A stretch of DNA of 64,000 nt from Pleurodeles waltl (GCF_031143425.1 NC_090445.1:1581842049-1581906048), one strand, 5' to 3'. Shown: positions 32,793 through 45,620, counted from the stretch's first letter. The notes: generated from the letters alone by a model not told the origin. Made by a program: numbers and translations.

Positions 32793-34482
32793 TGGCTACT
32801 GATGGGCATGTGAAGGAGAAAGGAGATAGGAAGTGAGCAGGAATTTGAGATGCTCACCGAGGAGGTGGTCAGGAACCACGACAAACTATTTGGAAAACAC
32901 TCACTACAGGTACAGGTAGAAAACTGTGGTCAGACATCCAGACCAAAATATGCACAGTGGGTGTTGCGCAGCGCTCCGTCGAAGACTTGCATTCACGTTC
33001 CAAAGAGAGGGTAGCAAGCAGGCTGAAAGAGGCAAGGAGCACAGGAGGAGGACCACCCTACCAAATTCCATCTACACCAATGGAAGACATTGTGGAGTCC
33101 ACACTCCTTCATGAAGCTGTCAGTGGTGTCACTGACATTGACACCTCAGGCACACCCAGCACCAGCAAAGGTAAGGGCAGTAATGATGTGTTTCCCCATA
33201 TGTGCATGTACAAATGGCCCTTAGAAAATAGCTATGGCACTATGCAGTGTGATAAGTAGTCCATACCATATCTTACATACAATACAACAATGCATTATGG
33301 GAGTGGTAGCCCACACCCTTAAAGTGCAACTACCACATAAATAGCAAGATAGTGTAAAACCAAACACAGACACAACACAAAAGACTCTCAGTGATACTAT
33401 GCCAGTGTAAATGTAATAATATTATGCCACTGTGTGAGTACACATCAAAGAATGGCATGCTGCACTTTGTTATTGCAGATGTTCCGGGCCCTGATGCAGC
33501 AGAAGGTGGAAATGTGGGGGATAGCGAAAATCAGCCACAGTCCGACTCAAACAGTGAGTTCTTATAAGCACCAACTAGACGCAGGGCAAGAGTGCTACCC
33601 CTCATGGAGTATATCCTGGATCCTGATGAAATGCTGGATGAAGTATCCACGCCACCCCCAGGGGCTAGAAGCACTGACAGACAGCAGCCCCTGCCCCAGC
33701 GTCAGTCCACTCCCCTCAGGAGGTGTTGCAAAGAAGGCAGACAGTGCACAGAGGAAGGTGAGGGCCCATCACTGTTTGGTGGCTTTGAGGCTTCTATGCT
33801 GAAAGTGCAGCACCTGCAATGTAAACACATGAGGTCAATGCACAGGCAGTTGGTGTCAATCAATCATAACATGTGAGCAATGCACAGGCAGTTTGAGTCT
33901 CACAAAGACAACATGGGATCAATGCACAAGCAGTTGGAGTCTCTCAATGAAAACATGAGATCAATGCACACGCAGTTTGAGTCTCTCAATGAAAACATGT
34001 GCAAGCTGCATGAGGCACAGCAAACAGCAGCAGAACACGCAAAGGAGATGACAAATACCATTAGGGAACTCTGCACTGTGGTGCAGCAGGAGCATATCAG
34101 CCACCGTAGGCGCCATCACCAATTGATGGGCAGGTTGGATGGGTTCTGCAGATTGGTCAATCGGCTCGCTACCTCAACTGCCTTGATATCACGACGTGCT
34201 GTGGGCATGCAAGTGGAGATGGCACATTGCGGTCGGGATGTTGCACAAGGATTGGTGCAAATCACCAATGTTTTGGAGACAATGCAGACAGCACGGAGTG
34301 CTACAAACAGCGGACTAGGTGGTGGGGATAGTAAGGAGCTCTCTAGCCTCACCAGTCTCACAGCCCCTGTGACTGATCCTAGGTGTTGCAGTACCAGACA
34401 CAGTACTGTCTTTGAACGTGCAACAAGAGGTGCCACTGAGACCACTGAGCACTCAAGTGGAGTGTGTGGACGTAGGAAGTAA
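32793..34482 (+). pseudogene. Myb/SANT-like partner of the TAC-flanked Harbinger
   Basis: ATG at 32793 opens a short frame (MATDGHVKEKGDRK). After a one-base shift the Myb/SANT-like domain follows: EQEFEMLTEEVVRNHDKLFG, then RKLWSDIQTKICTVGVAQRS and VEDLHSRSKERVASRL. The third helix looks shortened, with HSRSK directly after VEDL. A splice donor GTAAGG is at 33171 and an acceptor TTGCAG ends at 33478; joining there keeps the frame. Exon 2 has TAA at 33565-33567 and TGA at 33874-33876, but otherwise reads in one frame to a stop ending at 34482. It contains RRRARVLPLMEYILDPDEML, then four 14-residue repeats, then a helical C-terminal region (ELCTVVQQEHISHRRRHHQL). Polyadenylation signal AATAAA is at 34626. 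The assignment as Harbinger partner rests on the domain and layout. Confidence 0.8.
33829..33996 (+). repeat. Four 42-bp coding repeats forming a coiled coil
   Basis: Four tandem units of exactly 42 bp (33829, 33871, 33913, 33955) encode variants of MRSMHTQFESLNEN. Fourteen residues equal two heptads, with hydrophobic residues at coiled-coil spacing (M, F/L, L), so the array probably extends a dimerisation helix. The second unit contains the TGA at 33874. Confidence 0.88.
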
Positions 34483-34684
34483 TGTTAAGAGGTACAGGGG
34501 ACTTGCATATCATGTAGCAATGCAGTGATACTATGATGCTAATAGTGTGACACTGTAACTAGCACCTGTATGTGCATAGTGCTTACCTATGTCCTAATCA
34601 CACATATATTATCTGACGTCAAGGCAATAAAGATGCTACCTACAGCAATACATAAATATTAACGTTGTGTTGTCATTACTTACA

Positions 34685-35841
34685 TCAAAAATAGTTGCGC
34701 GTGATCTCAGCATGTCTTTGTCTGCGCTCTGCTGCACTGCTTCTATCTGCTGGCTCAAGGGATGGCAAGGGATTGTCCTCCTCATCTGAGTCATGCTCTG
34801 TGGGTTCTACTGGTATGCCCCTCGTTGTTGCAATGTTGTGCAACATAGCACATGTAGCCATGATTTTGCATGTGTTTTCAGGGCTGTATTGCAGTGCACC
34901 ACCACTCTTGTGTAGGCATCTGAAACGGCTCTTCAGCAGGCCAAAGGTCCTCTCTACAACGCTGCGTGTTGTCTTGTGTGCTGGATTATACCTCCTTTTG
35001 CTTGGCGTGGCAGGGTTCAGATAGGGTGTAAGTATGAACGAGCGCACTGCATAGACACTGTCTCCTAGAATGACAGGAGAGTAAAATGAGTATTTGTTAT
35101 CCATGGCATCACGTATACATCAAGGAGACATTGTCAAACTATTACATTACCAAGTAGGTATCCATCGCCAAACTTCCCAGCAAGTAGTCCTGTGTGTATT
35201 CCACCTTGACTGAAGATGTAGGAGTCGTGTGTGCTACCTGGGTATCTGGCCACAAAATCTGTAATATTGGAGGCATTGCAAACCACTTGTACGTTCACGG
35301 AATGAGTACTCTTTCTATTCCGATAAACATAGTCTGTGGCCAATGGTGGACAGATAGCTACATGTGTCCCATCAATGCAGCCGAAGACATGTGGGAATTG
35401 GTCAATCTGGTAGAAGTTGTATTTGGTTTGTAGCAATTCCTGTGGGGTGTTGAGGAATCTTTTGTGCTGGTGGATTTTGCTAAGCATGGCATTGAGGAAT
35501 GCATTGAAGAAGTGTGAAAGCGCACTCTGTGAGAAAACCTCCAGCTGCTGCTATGACCCCTTGATAGCTCCCTGAGGCTAATAGGTCCAGGGAGCATAAT
35601 ACCTGCACATTGGTGGGTATGCTATTGGTCCTGTGTGTGTTTCGCTGCAGTAAGGGTTGTAGATCAGCTATCAGGTCAAGTATCATGGCTGAGTTTAACC
35701 TGTACTTATCATATATCTCCTCCTCTGTCTGGTCAAAAAATGCGCTCCTGTCTCCTCCTCCCTCTCCTCAAACCTGCCAGGATCCTCATCCTCCTCGTCA
35801 TGACGCAGAGCGCAGCCATTGTGGAAAAGAGGCTGAGTCAT
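34685..35841 (-). pseudogene. HARBI1-like DDE transposase, all catalytic residues kept
   Basis: Likely start ATG at 35841 (MTQPLFHNGCALRHDEEDED). A shift near 35.74 kb leads to AFFDQTEEEIYDKYRLNSAM and DLQPLLQRNTHRTNSIPTNV; a second shift near 35.5 kb leads to LSKIHQHKRFLNTPQELLQT. Catalytic motifs: VFGCIDGTHVAICPP (first Asp), VYRNRKSTHSVNVQVVC, ARYPGSTHDSYIF (second Asp), and VVERTFGLLKSRFRCLH (Glu). The intron between 35151 and 35064 (86 nt; GTAATG donor, TTCTAG acceptor on the minus strand) joins GDGYLL to GDSVYAVRS in frame. The C-terminus is acidic then basic and stops at 34685. Only the two upstream frameshifts break it. It is convergent with the Myb-like gene, about 0.2 kb apart. Confidence 0.88.
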
Positions 35842-36228
35842 TCTGGGCCTCTTTATATAGGTTGCACCTGTTTACCACCTGATTTCAATTTGTGGTAAAT
35901 TGCATGTGCAAAAAGCTATTCTGCGAATATTCGCAATTTGCGAATTGTTGATGCATTGCATTGCGATACAGAATTTGCGATTCGCATTCTGCGATTCGCA
36001 AATTCACATCACTATTTGCAAGTCGCATTCTGCGATTCACAAAATCGAAGAATGCGACACGCAAATTCACGTTGCAGTTGCAAGGAATCACTATTTTTGC
36101 AATTCCTTAAATTTTACCTGCGAATGCCTTTCACACATCGTGAAAGGTGATTTTGCATTTGCATACAGTGGAATTTACCAATTCGCACAGTTTGTGAATG
36201 CAAAATCCTTTGATACATCTGGCTCTAC

Positions 36229-37375
36229 ATATCTTAATTAAGTGACTTTTTAGATATTTCTAAATTTTGAATTTTAAAGATTCAGGAATTGGTTAATACC
36301 GGAGCTTGGAGTAAGACACACCTATTCATAGAAAAAAAACCTTCATGAATTTTGCCTTGAGGTCAACACTGGCGCACGTTTATCATGAAGACCCAGAGAC
36401 TGTCCAAGGATTCAGTGATGTGCATGTACAGGCTGGCGCACTCCTTTGTACACACCTGTACCAAGGCTCTTTTCTTGTGTCCTCTCTATGGATGGGCCAC
36501 GCAAGTCCTCCCCGCTGACTCGCCACGCGCAGACTAAATTTCATTATCTCTAGATCACTTTGATATGTAATATTTTAAATTGGTGGACTCCCCCGGAGGG
36601 ATCGCTCCAGGTTTGCTTTAATGGGCTGCGTCTGTTTCCCGTTATTAAATGTTTTCATACCATTTAATCACCTTTTGAAAGGGGGCCGTGTGGCGCATGC
36701 AGACCCCCAAGCAGAGCGATATTACACTGCTGAGTGACTCCACAGGGCATCAGAGGAATACTTCGAGCCTACATCTCCACTTTACAAGTGTCTGCATTGC
36801 TATTTTTATGCCCTATTCTTTTTAATCCCAAATATACTTTCAGAAGTGTTACTTTAAATGAAAACAGCAGGAACTTTCCCTTTAGAACAACTTCCCCCCG
36901 AGTCATCATTTGTACAGTTATTCATAGGAATGAATTACACGGACACCGCTGTTGTGTGGAGTGGAAAAATGAGCACGCATGGGACAGGCCAGAGCTCTCT
37001 GAGTTATTTTTTAATTTGTGCCGGTGGCTTCAGGTGGTTGGCGACAGAAACTCATTTTTGGTGACAAGGACTTCTTTTGATCATCAGACCTTGACTGGCA
37101 GAAAAGAAAGCAAAAGAGAGAAATGTGGAAAGGAAGAAAGAAGGAGGAATAGAAAGTTCGGGACCCGGCTTTGTGGTCCCCGATACTGTCCAACAAAACA
37201 ACAAAAAGGCACTATTATGCATCCACCTGCGTCATTTTTTAGGTACGTAAAACGCATGTGTGTGCATCTACGAAATGACGCAGCTGTATTTCTCTTTTTA
37301 TTCACCGATCCAAGCTGGATCAATAAATAAAAAAAATGTAAATGTCAGTAAAGCGTTTTTTCCTTTTTTGTGGTG
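36229..37375. other. No feature recognised
   Basis: About 1.1 kb of mixed composition. The 198-codon frame at 36734-37330 has no motif and composition unlike a protein; I treat it as chance. Confidence 0.4.
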
Positions 37376-38400
37376 TGGCTGTGCAGATGGAACACAATAC
37401 AAGTGGAGGATACAACATGGAAGGTGCAGGTGGGAAAGGAAGCAATACGGGGATGAAGCAACACAGGGGACAGAAACAACGCAGAGGGAGGGGGAAGCAA
37501 CACAGGTGAGAGACGGGAATATGGGGCATGGGGAAGGAATCCACATGGGAAAGAGAGAGGAACGTGGGGCTGTTGGGGGGAAGCACATGGGCAAGAAAGC
37601 AATGAAGAGAGAGAAGCGTACGAGGGTGACCGCAACACAGAGAGGGACAGGGGACAAGCACACAGGTGAGAGAGAGCAACACCGAGCACGTCAGAGGGAG
37701 GAAGAGCAATATTCCTTAACCAAAAAGAAAAAAAGTAGTGCTTCAAAAATGAGCAGTGGAAGCAAACAAGTAATGCATCCATGCTCCAGGTGAGTGACGA
37801 AGGCAAAACGAGCATTTGCAATGCAATGGGTCTCACTTGTGCTCGAGTTAGAGCTATTAGTGTTGCAAATTCCTAACTGGACTTTTCTTGCCACATAAAT
37901 TGAAAATGAAAAGTAAAACAGTCCATATAAGCGAGCCGATTCAAAGCGCCACGGCTGCCATGAGCATGAGCGCGAAGGAGAGGCACACAAGGAAAAAGAA
38001 GTTCGCTCGCAGACAAACGTATCGGCAAACGTGCAATTATCCATGCAACACGGTCGATGGCCAAGGCACTAACAAAAGTGCCCCAAGAGGGACAAACATA
38101 AAGCATTTACCAATGATAACAAAGGATTTTTGAAAGGCAAGCCCATGAACGAATGATAGTGATGGGCGTGCGGTGGGCGTGGTTAAAAGCCCACAGAGAT
38201 TACAACATGTCAGAGCGCTTGTGCTCTCGACCTAAAGAGGAAGTAAAGTCTAACCATGATGACAAAAAAACAAGCAATTGAGAGTGACAATGAAGCCCAA
38301 CCAGTGGTAAGCAATGGGCAGGCTCTACGCCCACTGTAAGTTGACAATATGTCTTTTCACCAACAGACAGATTGCACTGCCTGCTAGGTAAGACCGATTA
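37376..38400. repeat. Dispersed repeat family B, copy 1
   Basis: Purine-rich sequence with recurring 'gcaacacagg' and 'gaagcaa' words, ending in a block (38276-38330) that matches 59185-59230: GAGTGACAATGAAGCCCAAC, then 'agtggtaagcaatgggc'. The polarity is the same in both copies. The frames here (177 codons plus, 163 codons minus) are low-complexity by-products. Class unknown. Confidence 0.5.
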
Positions 38401-41210
38401 AGGAGGAGGAAAAATAACCTGAAAGTGTGATAAAAGGTCAGAAAATGTAGATTGATGGCAGAAAGGGGAATGAAGTGAAATCAAGAATAAGCAGTTTTGT
38501 AATTGGCAATCTCAATATTTGGGAGCAGACAGCTGTGGGCACCAAGGAAACTTCTGGTTCCCTGCATTTAAATTCCGGCAAACTAATCACTGTGCAAAAC
38601 ACTTTTGAATGGCTTACCTAAACTACCCTAACCACACCACCTTTTGAAAGACCTCGTCCTGTTTGATCTCTCAGCCCCACCACATCTTTCTACTTGTCAG
38701 TCACTCCTTTTTGGCCTGCTAGTCCCAGATGCACTTTCTGAAACCTACCTACAGTCCAGAGTCTCCAGCTCCCTCACTGTAATATCTCCTGGTGAAGCCA
38801 CTATCAACTTCAAGCTCTTTTCTGCCCTTTATGCCCTCAAACAAGGCTACCACCACAATCTGTGCTCACCAGGAGCGTGTATGGATTTTTTCGGCTCACA
38901 AATTTTTGCAAAATTCCTCATTTTCACCCTTTGTGATGGGTGGAATGTTTCCCTTAACGTTCTCCTGTGCAAAGATTTCCTTCCTTTAGCCGGGTATATT
39001 TTTACTGCATATTGAGGTAATTTAAACTGTAACCCAACACTGTAAAGCAGTCAAATATGTGCAGATTTTTTATCTAAAAGTTTACCTGTTGCAGAGCTTT
39101 TGGTAAGTGCAATGGCATGTTTCTCTGCATGTTTCACTTAGATGAGCTTTTTAGGACATGAACAAGTGCACATGAGGAAAACACAAAGGGTCCTATTCTG
39201 GGGGTGGGTGAAACAGGAAAGGTAGATGCAGATATTTCTATCTCTGCCTGAACATATGTTTACTTTTTTTCACTTCACCAATATGCCCAGTAGTTTGTTT
39301 GTGATGGTACATCACATGTTCTTTTTGGGCCTGTGCGGAATTCCAAATAGTGTAGATTTAAGCACAGAGGGAATGGCGCCCACATTGCAAATACAGATTA
39401 CCAACAACCCCACCCACCTCCCCAGGGGAAAGTATTTTTCTCTGTAAAAGAAGTCCCCAATTACACCCTAACAAAGTTGGGGGTGGTCTGCTCCCTCTTC
39501 CCATCCTGGAAGGAGAGTTACACCTGCCTCTGGTTGGGGTAAATTCAACCCTTTTCAGGGTGGTAAGGGGGCGGATGGGAATTTGTGAATGTCCAGAGAC
39601 ACACGTTTGTGGGCATTTCTCAAACTTCCGAGGCAAACCACACCCTGGAACGCACACTTCTCACCTCTTGAATGGGATTACTGTTGTGGATTTATCCGCA
39701 CCCATGGCAGCGAATTCTGCAGTAGTAAATCAATGTATACCTCCCAGAACTTCTTTTGTGAAATCCTGGGAGGTGTTAATGGAGCTTTTCATGCCCTAAA
39801 AGGTACAGCAATGACCAAATCCACCATTGTAAATCAGTTCGTCTCTGAAGTTTCATTTATCTAGAATGACTCTGTTAGTGTCAAATAAGTGAATCTGCAA
39901 CATACGTAGCCGCAAAATTCACAATGTTGACGCAAATGTAGCAAACCAAAAAACGTTGAAAGCTCTTCAAAATTTAAGTTTTCCATAGACGTTTGTGGAG
40001 CATTCAGACAAATCTTTGGAGCTTTGCACAACAACAACCTGAAACGAGCAGAAACTGTGCACGGAAATTCAGTGCCTCTGGCAAAATGCTATTTAGCTTT
40101 TTGACCACCCCCCTAGTTAAAACAAAAAAAGAAACAGCCACCAGTACCAAGGGGTGTCTTGGAAGTGATCTCTTTTACCTACCTTCTGGCCGCACCAGTC
40201 ACAGCAATAAGGTCAGTCTGATTCCTCAATTCCTTTTCAGCACCAAGTAAACTTAAAAGTAACAATGCAAGGAATACTAAAACCACGGTCCCTGTGCTCA
40301 CAGAAATCCCCTCATCAAATGGAGTTTTTTCCCCCACCCCTAATCCACCACTGCCTTTTTCTGGATGTTCAAAGGTGCACTCCATCCTCTATCAAAAAAA
40401 TCTATTTTTCTGCCCTTTTATTGGTATTGGTCCCTAGGGCTACATCACCTCGAAATACGGATGCCCCCAACTTGCTTTCCTTTCTTGGCAAAACCTCCTT
40501 AGCCACTGCTATAGAGAAATCAATTACAAAATCCATACTGGTAAACGAAGGTATGCTCAGTCTGGCCTAGAAACCCAAGAGACGCCCATTAGTAAATCTT
40601 TGTGCACCAAACATCGCACCCTTGTACCTCAGAAAACTATGTCATGCGAGCCTCCGGCAAAAACCATTCTTTTGCCACTGTCCTCTTCCTCCCACCCAAC
40701 AAACCTTGCACATTAAAATGCCACCCACACTGACCTCTTCTTCAGACTACTGCCCACACTGCTGCTCCACAAAATTATTTTTGTGTCCCCTGTCAAAGAG
40801 ATATTTCCTGTGTTATATGTTTCTTCTCCCTGTGGATGCTGCTTGTACCCAAAATGTCCTTCCCATGCCCTTCCCTCCATCCACCCCGTTTAACTTGGGT
40901 GGCATTATATTGAGGACACTGCAGACAGCTGCCTTAAAGCACTACCACAAATGTCCCCAGGTGCATGCCTTACTCTAACAAATGTCCAGAAAGAATGCGT
41001 TGTTGCTAGTGAGCCAGGATCACCTGACTGACAAAATGTCATTTTCTGTAGATCTTTGAAAATCCTTGCACGAGAGCTTCACTTTACCGAAGGTAACAAC
41101 TGTCTCAATATATGACCACCAGAGCATTGAACTGATAGTCTTTGGAAATTCCAGCTCAGCCCATCACCACATGACCTACTCACAGCCTGTATTCTGGCTC
41201 TCTTAAGAAC
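38401..41210. other. No gene recognised in 2.8 kb
   Basis: Ordinary-looking intergenic or intronic sequence with moderate T/C-rich stretches. Frames at 38644-39015, 39589-39864 and 40622-40978 have no recognisable motif. I see no clear inverted or direct repeat boundaries. Confidence 0.4.
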
Positions 41211-41213
41211 TGA

Positions 41214-41873
41214 GGGGCTTATTTACAAGCAACCTGGGCCACCGGTGTGTCACTTTTTGCTGCTGACTCATATCCACAAACCACACAAAGACACTTTGCA
41301 TGACTTTGAATGCCTTGTAGCTATGTAGAAAGACAATGCAGCGCAAGTCGCTGCATTGCCTTACTTTGCTTCAGGGAGGCGTTTCCATGGGTGTTGCCTG
41401 GGTGTTTCCACACAACATCCATAGATTTTGACGCATTCCCAGACAAGGTTTTGTAAACCTAGGAATGTCTAAAAAAGCCTACGCTGCACCAGGGGTGGCG
41501 TAATGGTGAAGCAACGGGGACAAATATCTTTATTTCTCCCTGTTTTTTCCTCTTTCTATGTGTACTGCATTGTGCAGCATACATAGAAAGAGGAAAACGC
41601 CTCTTATGTTTGTTTTTGTGCAGTAAGGTGTCCCTTGCTGCACAAAAACAAACAACCCCGCAACACAGAGACCCTTGAACCATGGTGCAAGGGTGCCTGC
41701 ATTAGCTCATGGCACCAACATGTGCACCCGCACAGGGGAAAAAGACAGAAATGTGCTGTATCTTGTAGATACAGCACATTACGGCACATTCCTGCCCTTT
41801 TGCTTTGACACAGGCCAGGGAAGAAAGAAGGCTTGCGGCTCTGCCCTGCATCAAAACATAGTAAATGAGGTTC
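41214..41873. mobile_element. 660-bp hairpin-chain element, target duplication TGA
   Basis: Left end GGGGCTTATTTACAAG; right end, as complement, GAACCTCATTTACTATG, matching at most positions. TGA occurs at 41211-41213 and 41874-41876. Internal adjacent hairpins: CAATGCAGCG/CGCTGCATTG (about 41334-41358), CTTTCTATGTGTACTGC with its complement (about 41552-41592), TTTGTTTTTGTGCAG with CTGCACAAAAACAAA (about 41608-41652), CCCTTG/CAAGGG (about 41670), and GTGCTGTATCTTGTAGATACAGCAC (about 41753). Part of it resembles 55915-55990. Non-coding. Confidence 0.65.
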
Positions 41874-41876
41874 TGA

Positions 41877-44229
41877 GTGTCTGTGTATTCAACCTTGATT
41901 TTGCCCTCAGATTCTTCTCATACTAGCATTTAAGGGAGATAAGAAATGCTCTTAGCACCTCTTGTGTAGTGTCTTCTTCTTGCCATTCAAGGTCCTTGTA
42001 TCTCCTAAATGTCTATCTTTCTGGACTTTACATTTACTTACTGGCCATACCTAATTCTCTTCTTTGCTATCTTCTGCTAAACCAAAAGTAGCCAGTTTCA
42101 TCTCCAGTCATTACAGTCAATCATTAGGCACTTGATTTTCAGTACTCTTAGTACTTGGCAAATCGTCACCAGAGAATCATCATTGGGAGCCAACATATTG
42201 CACCCAATAGACCCCTATGTGACCTGACCTCCCTCGACTTCTCTAATTGGGATAGCCCTGCCTTAGGTGCATGCTGCCCACCCCACTTGATGATGCCTAC
42301 AGGAACTCTTCAGGGATAGCACCAAAATCCCTTCGATTAAGTTTGTCCCTGCTCTAGTGACCTTTTAGAGGACAGTGTGACATGGGACTGACTCTGCTAC
42401 AGCATCACTGTCATTGTCAGGGTGAATCTGGCAACTGACCATCTCTGCCCCAGCCCTAGCATACGTTTTTTTAAAAACAAAAACGTTTTTTTTTTTTTTT
42501 CCAGAGTATTAAAACATGAATGATGTGAAATGCAAATAAAAATTGCAAGGAAATCGAATGACTGCATCAACATAATACAGCAAATGTATCAAACAGAAGT
42601 AGGCTTGACCCTACTCCCCAATCTTTACTCAGTCAACAATAAGAATAAGTCTGCACTCCTTCTAAAACTTCTTGAAATAATAAAAAAAAGCCACTTAAGT
42701 TATGAAGATACTATATTTCCCCTTAATTTATTTTAAATGGTCTGAGTTATTCCATAGACTATGTGATAGCTACTTCTCAATAAGAGGAAAACCGAAGAAT
42801 CAGCACAGACAATAGGTCTCCGATTGACAGTAACAGGACTTTCAGGAAGCTGGTGTGGAATATCACCTGAGAATGGTGTACAAACTCCCACATTCACTCA
42901 CTCATTCACCTTTAAACGCCTTTCAGCGAGTTAAGAACCAGCTCCAGGGATCTCTTTGTAACCTACATGCCTTATCTGTACATGTTCTGTGATCGATGAA
43001 AGCTTGTACTAGTCTTCCCTGCTGAATTTCTTCTGCTGGGAATGGAAGATTGCAATTGCTGCCATGATGTGCATTTTCTGTGAGAAGGCAAAGCTTGCAC
43101 TGCTGCTGCCTGATTTGTACCTGTCCTGTGATGCGTAAAGCTTGTACTGCTGCTGTCCTAGCTGTAGAGTCTTCTGAAAGTGGAAAATTTGCGCTATTTC
43201 TGCCCAAGGTGTACCTAGTCTATAAAGAAGAGGTGTTTCCATTGCTATTGCCCCATTTTATGAAATAAACCAAATGATTCATCGAGTGTTCTTACACAAC
43301 AAGCACATCCGGTTCTAAAGGTTGGGCCAGGCCCCACCAAGACAGCCCCATGGCCCACCCAAGGCCTATTGCAATTAGAAAACCTGCTTTTTTCTCAATT
43401 GGTCACCTGTGGAGCCTGTTGCCTCACTTTAATTGTTTAGCTTTCATGAATACCACCAATGTTCTGGGATACTTGAACAGCAAGTGATCCCTGCTATTCA
43501 CATATGCATGATAGCAGCCACGATTGCAATTGGCATTACACAGTGCTTAACCTTCAGCATATATACAAAAAAAGCTGCCAATGTCACACATTTTGATTTT
43601 CCTTTTGTGAAAGGTCTTTAGCCAGGCTTCTCTGACATTGAACAGAAGTGACTAGAAATGTGCTGCTGTTGTCCTGCCTACTCCCAATATCCCTGGTCTG
43701 CTAATATTATCATAAGAAACTTAAGACATAGATAACACACTTTGGGGCCCCAGTGACTGTGTATTTATTCACTCACAAAACATTCTCTTTTGGCTATATC
43801 AGTGGCTAGAAATGGATTGTAGCACTGCTGTAACAGGTCCCATACTGGTAAGATAATTTATTGGGCTAATGCACTTGCTACTGAGGTGTTCCTACAATCT
43901 GTGACTTTACAAGTTTAAATCTTGCTACTCAGACTTTTATTTCCGACCCAAAAGTGGGAAAGTAAGCACCGTAAATAACTTTTATATCTAGCGAACAATA
44001 AAATAAATCTGAGCTGTTAGATGTCCCTGAACTCGATAAACACAGTAATTGTGCTTCACATAATAGTGATGTTTGGGGGCATTTTGAAATGTAGAGTGCA
44101 TGCCTCACTTAAATCTCTAAATGCTATTAGCTGTTGAGTAACTAGCAGCTCTGGACGTGGCTGGGTCCTTTCCTTAGAAGTTTTTAAAAACACAGGGCCA
44201 CAGTTTTCACAACTGCGATATTAAAGGGT
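41877..44229. other. No gene recognised; minor internal duplication
   Basis: About 2.3 kb. Between 42990 and 43160 the phrase 'aaagcttg.actgctgctg' recurs three times (43001, 43092, 43139) at irregular spacing, suggesting an old imperfect duplication. A T-run lies at 42487-42500. No coding or RNA gene is supported. Confidence 0.4.
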
Positions 44230-45620
44230 TGAGAGCATGATCAAATATTCTAGAATCTAATCAAAAGGTGAAGGGGCACAGAGATGAGAGACAGAGGCGG
44301 GCGGTGATTAGAAGAGAGCTGGAAGATAGAAAAGATGAGATTAAGGGAAAGGTAGTATATTTGACAAAAGAATGGCAAGGAAAGAGGTGGCTGAAATAAA
44401 TGAAAAGAGTGAGTAGAAGGGAAAATAAAAAAAATATAATGACAGAGAAGAGTGCTTAATTTGTGCTGGTGTTTGCCAGTGCTCATCCTTGGCACTTAAT
44501 TATGCAGCCCAACACCTAGTGGAACTGTCAGTCTATTTGTTAAACAGTCGGTTCCTGTGATCTTTTAAAATCTGATATCTGTAATAATAACACTAGTGTG
44601 CACAAGCCATTCTGATACCTATAGGTCACCAAGTAAAAAGCCCAAATTGTCACATTTGTAGGATTGCAATGGTAAGTGGGTGGCATTAGTTTTGATATTT
44701 TGCAGCTATGGAAGGGCCTGTATTTAGTGCAAGCTGCAGTGGCCTCTTGAGGAATAGTTTGGGATGTGCCACTTATCTTTTGATAAATTAAGGCCCAACA
44801 GGTTTGATTGGAGAAGAGAAGGTGATAAAGATGCTGTGAGAGGTGGCTAAGGGTGGTGAAAGAGGTGTCTGATGAAGGAGAGTGATGGGGTGAGGCAAGA
44901 CGGAGCAGAAGAATGATAAGCAAAGTGTTTGATGGGAATTTGGAAATGAGTAGGCATTTACTGAGGGGGGAGCAATGAGAGGTGAGTACAGGGAAAGCAT
45001 AGGCAAGAGTCAAGGCAAAGGATGATGCTGTTGAAGGATGAGTACGATGAGGAAGAACAGTACAGATCAAGCTTCCTTCCTTTCAATGTTTACCCTATGT
45101 GCAGCAACAGTGAAGGTGGTGCTGATAGAAGACAGTGAAGTGGAGGGAGAAGACTGTGATGTGGGGATATGAAAAGGTGAAGCAAAGTAAGGAGAGGCTC
45201 ACGGGTATGTGTTAGGGGAGTAGAGAGGTGTGTGACTCATATTGAGGAACAGAAAGAAGATGGTGAGTTGGAAAGACAGAGGAGGATGGGGTAGAGATTG
45301 GGAGGAGGGGAGGCCAAGTGAGAAAGGTAAGCTGGAGAGAGAATGGTTAGATAGATAGAGAAGAGGTTAATGCACAGTAAGAGGATGGAGAGGTGGAGTG
45401 AAAGCAGAAGGTGAGGAGGAAAGAGAAGGGTGAGGTGGAGAGAGTGAGGAGGGAGGGTAAGGCAGGCAGAAAAGAGGGCAAGGCAAGGAGAAAGGTGGAT
45501 GAGGGGCGGAGAAAGGGTGAGGCAGGGAAAGAGGAGGGTGAGGTTGAGAGAGAAGAGGAAGTGATGGGAGGAATCAGAGGATGAGGTGGACTAGAAAGCA
45601 TGGAATGCAAGGCAAAGAGG
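44230..45620. repeat. Purine-rich (GA) tract of about 1.4 kb
   Basis: The plus strand is overwhelmingly A/G at 44270-44450 and 44810-45620 (agagg, gaggagg, aaggtgag words) with no fixed period. Minus-strand frames here read Ser/Pro/Leu-rich low complexity and are not genes. A non-purine island at 44455-44800 interrupts the tract and may be a separate inserted repeat. The strand asymmetry could allow triplex (H-DNA) structures. Confidence 0.7.
44455..44800. repeat. Possible dispersed repeat inside the GA tract
   Basis: A sharp composition change marks an island beginning 'gcttaatttgtgctggtg', a phrase I associate with a common salamander dispersed repeat (memory only). Neither boundaries nor class are established. 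Confidence 0.3.

Larger units (their letters stand above)
32448..36225. mobile_element. 3.8-kb PIF/Harbinger transposon, target duplication TAC
   Basis: Left end GGGCCAGATGTATCAAG; right end, as complement, GAGCCAGATGTATCAAAGG. TAC is duplicated at 32445-32447 and 36226-36228. The subterminal 150-250 bp at both ends are rich in alternating AATTGCG/CGCAAATT words in opposite orientation. The element encodes a Myb/SANT-like gene on the plus strand and a HARBI1-like transposase on the minus strand, convergent, which is the standard two-gene layout. It is complete from end to end but carries stops and frameshifts. Confidence 0.9.

Noticed and set aside
36734..37330. 198-codon plus-strand open frame
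   Set aside because: No recognisable motif, no splice or promoter support, mixed composition; not reported as a gene.
37260..37836. Overlapping long frames on both strands
   Set aside because: Result of purine-rich low-complexity repeat family B.
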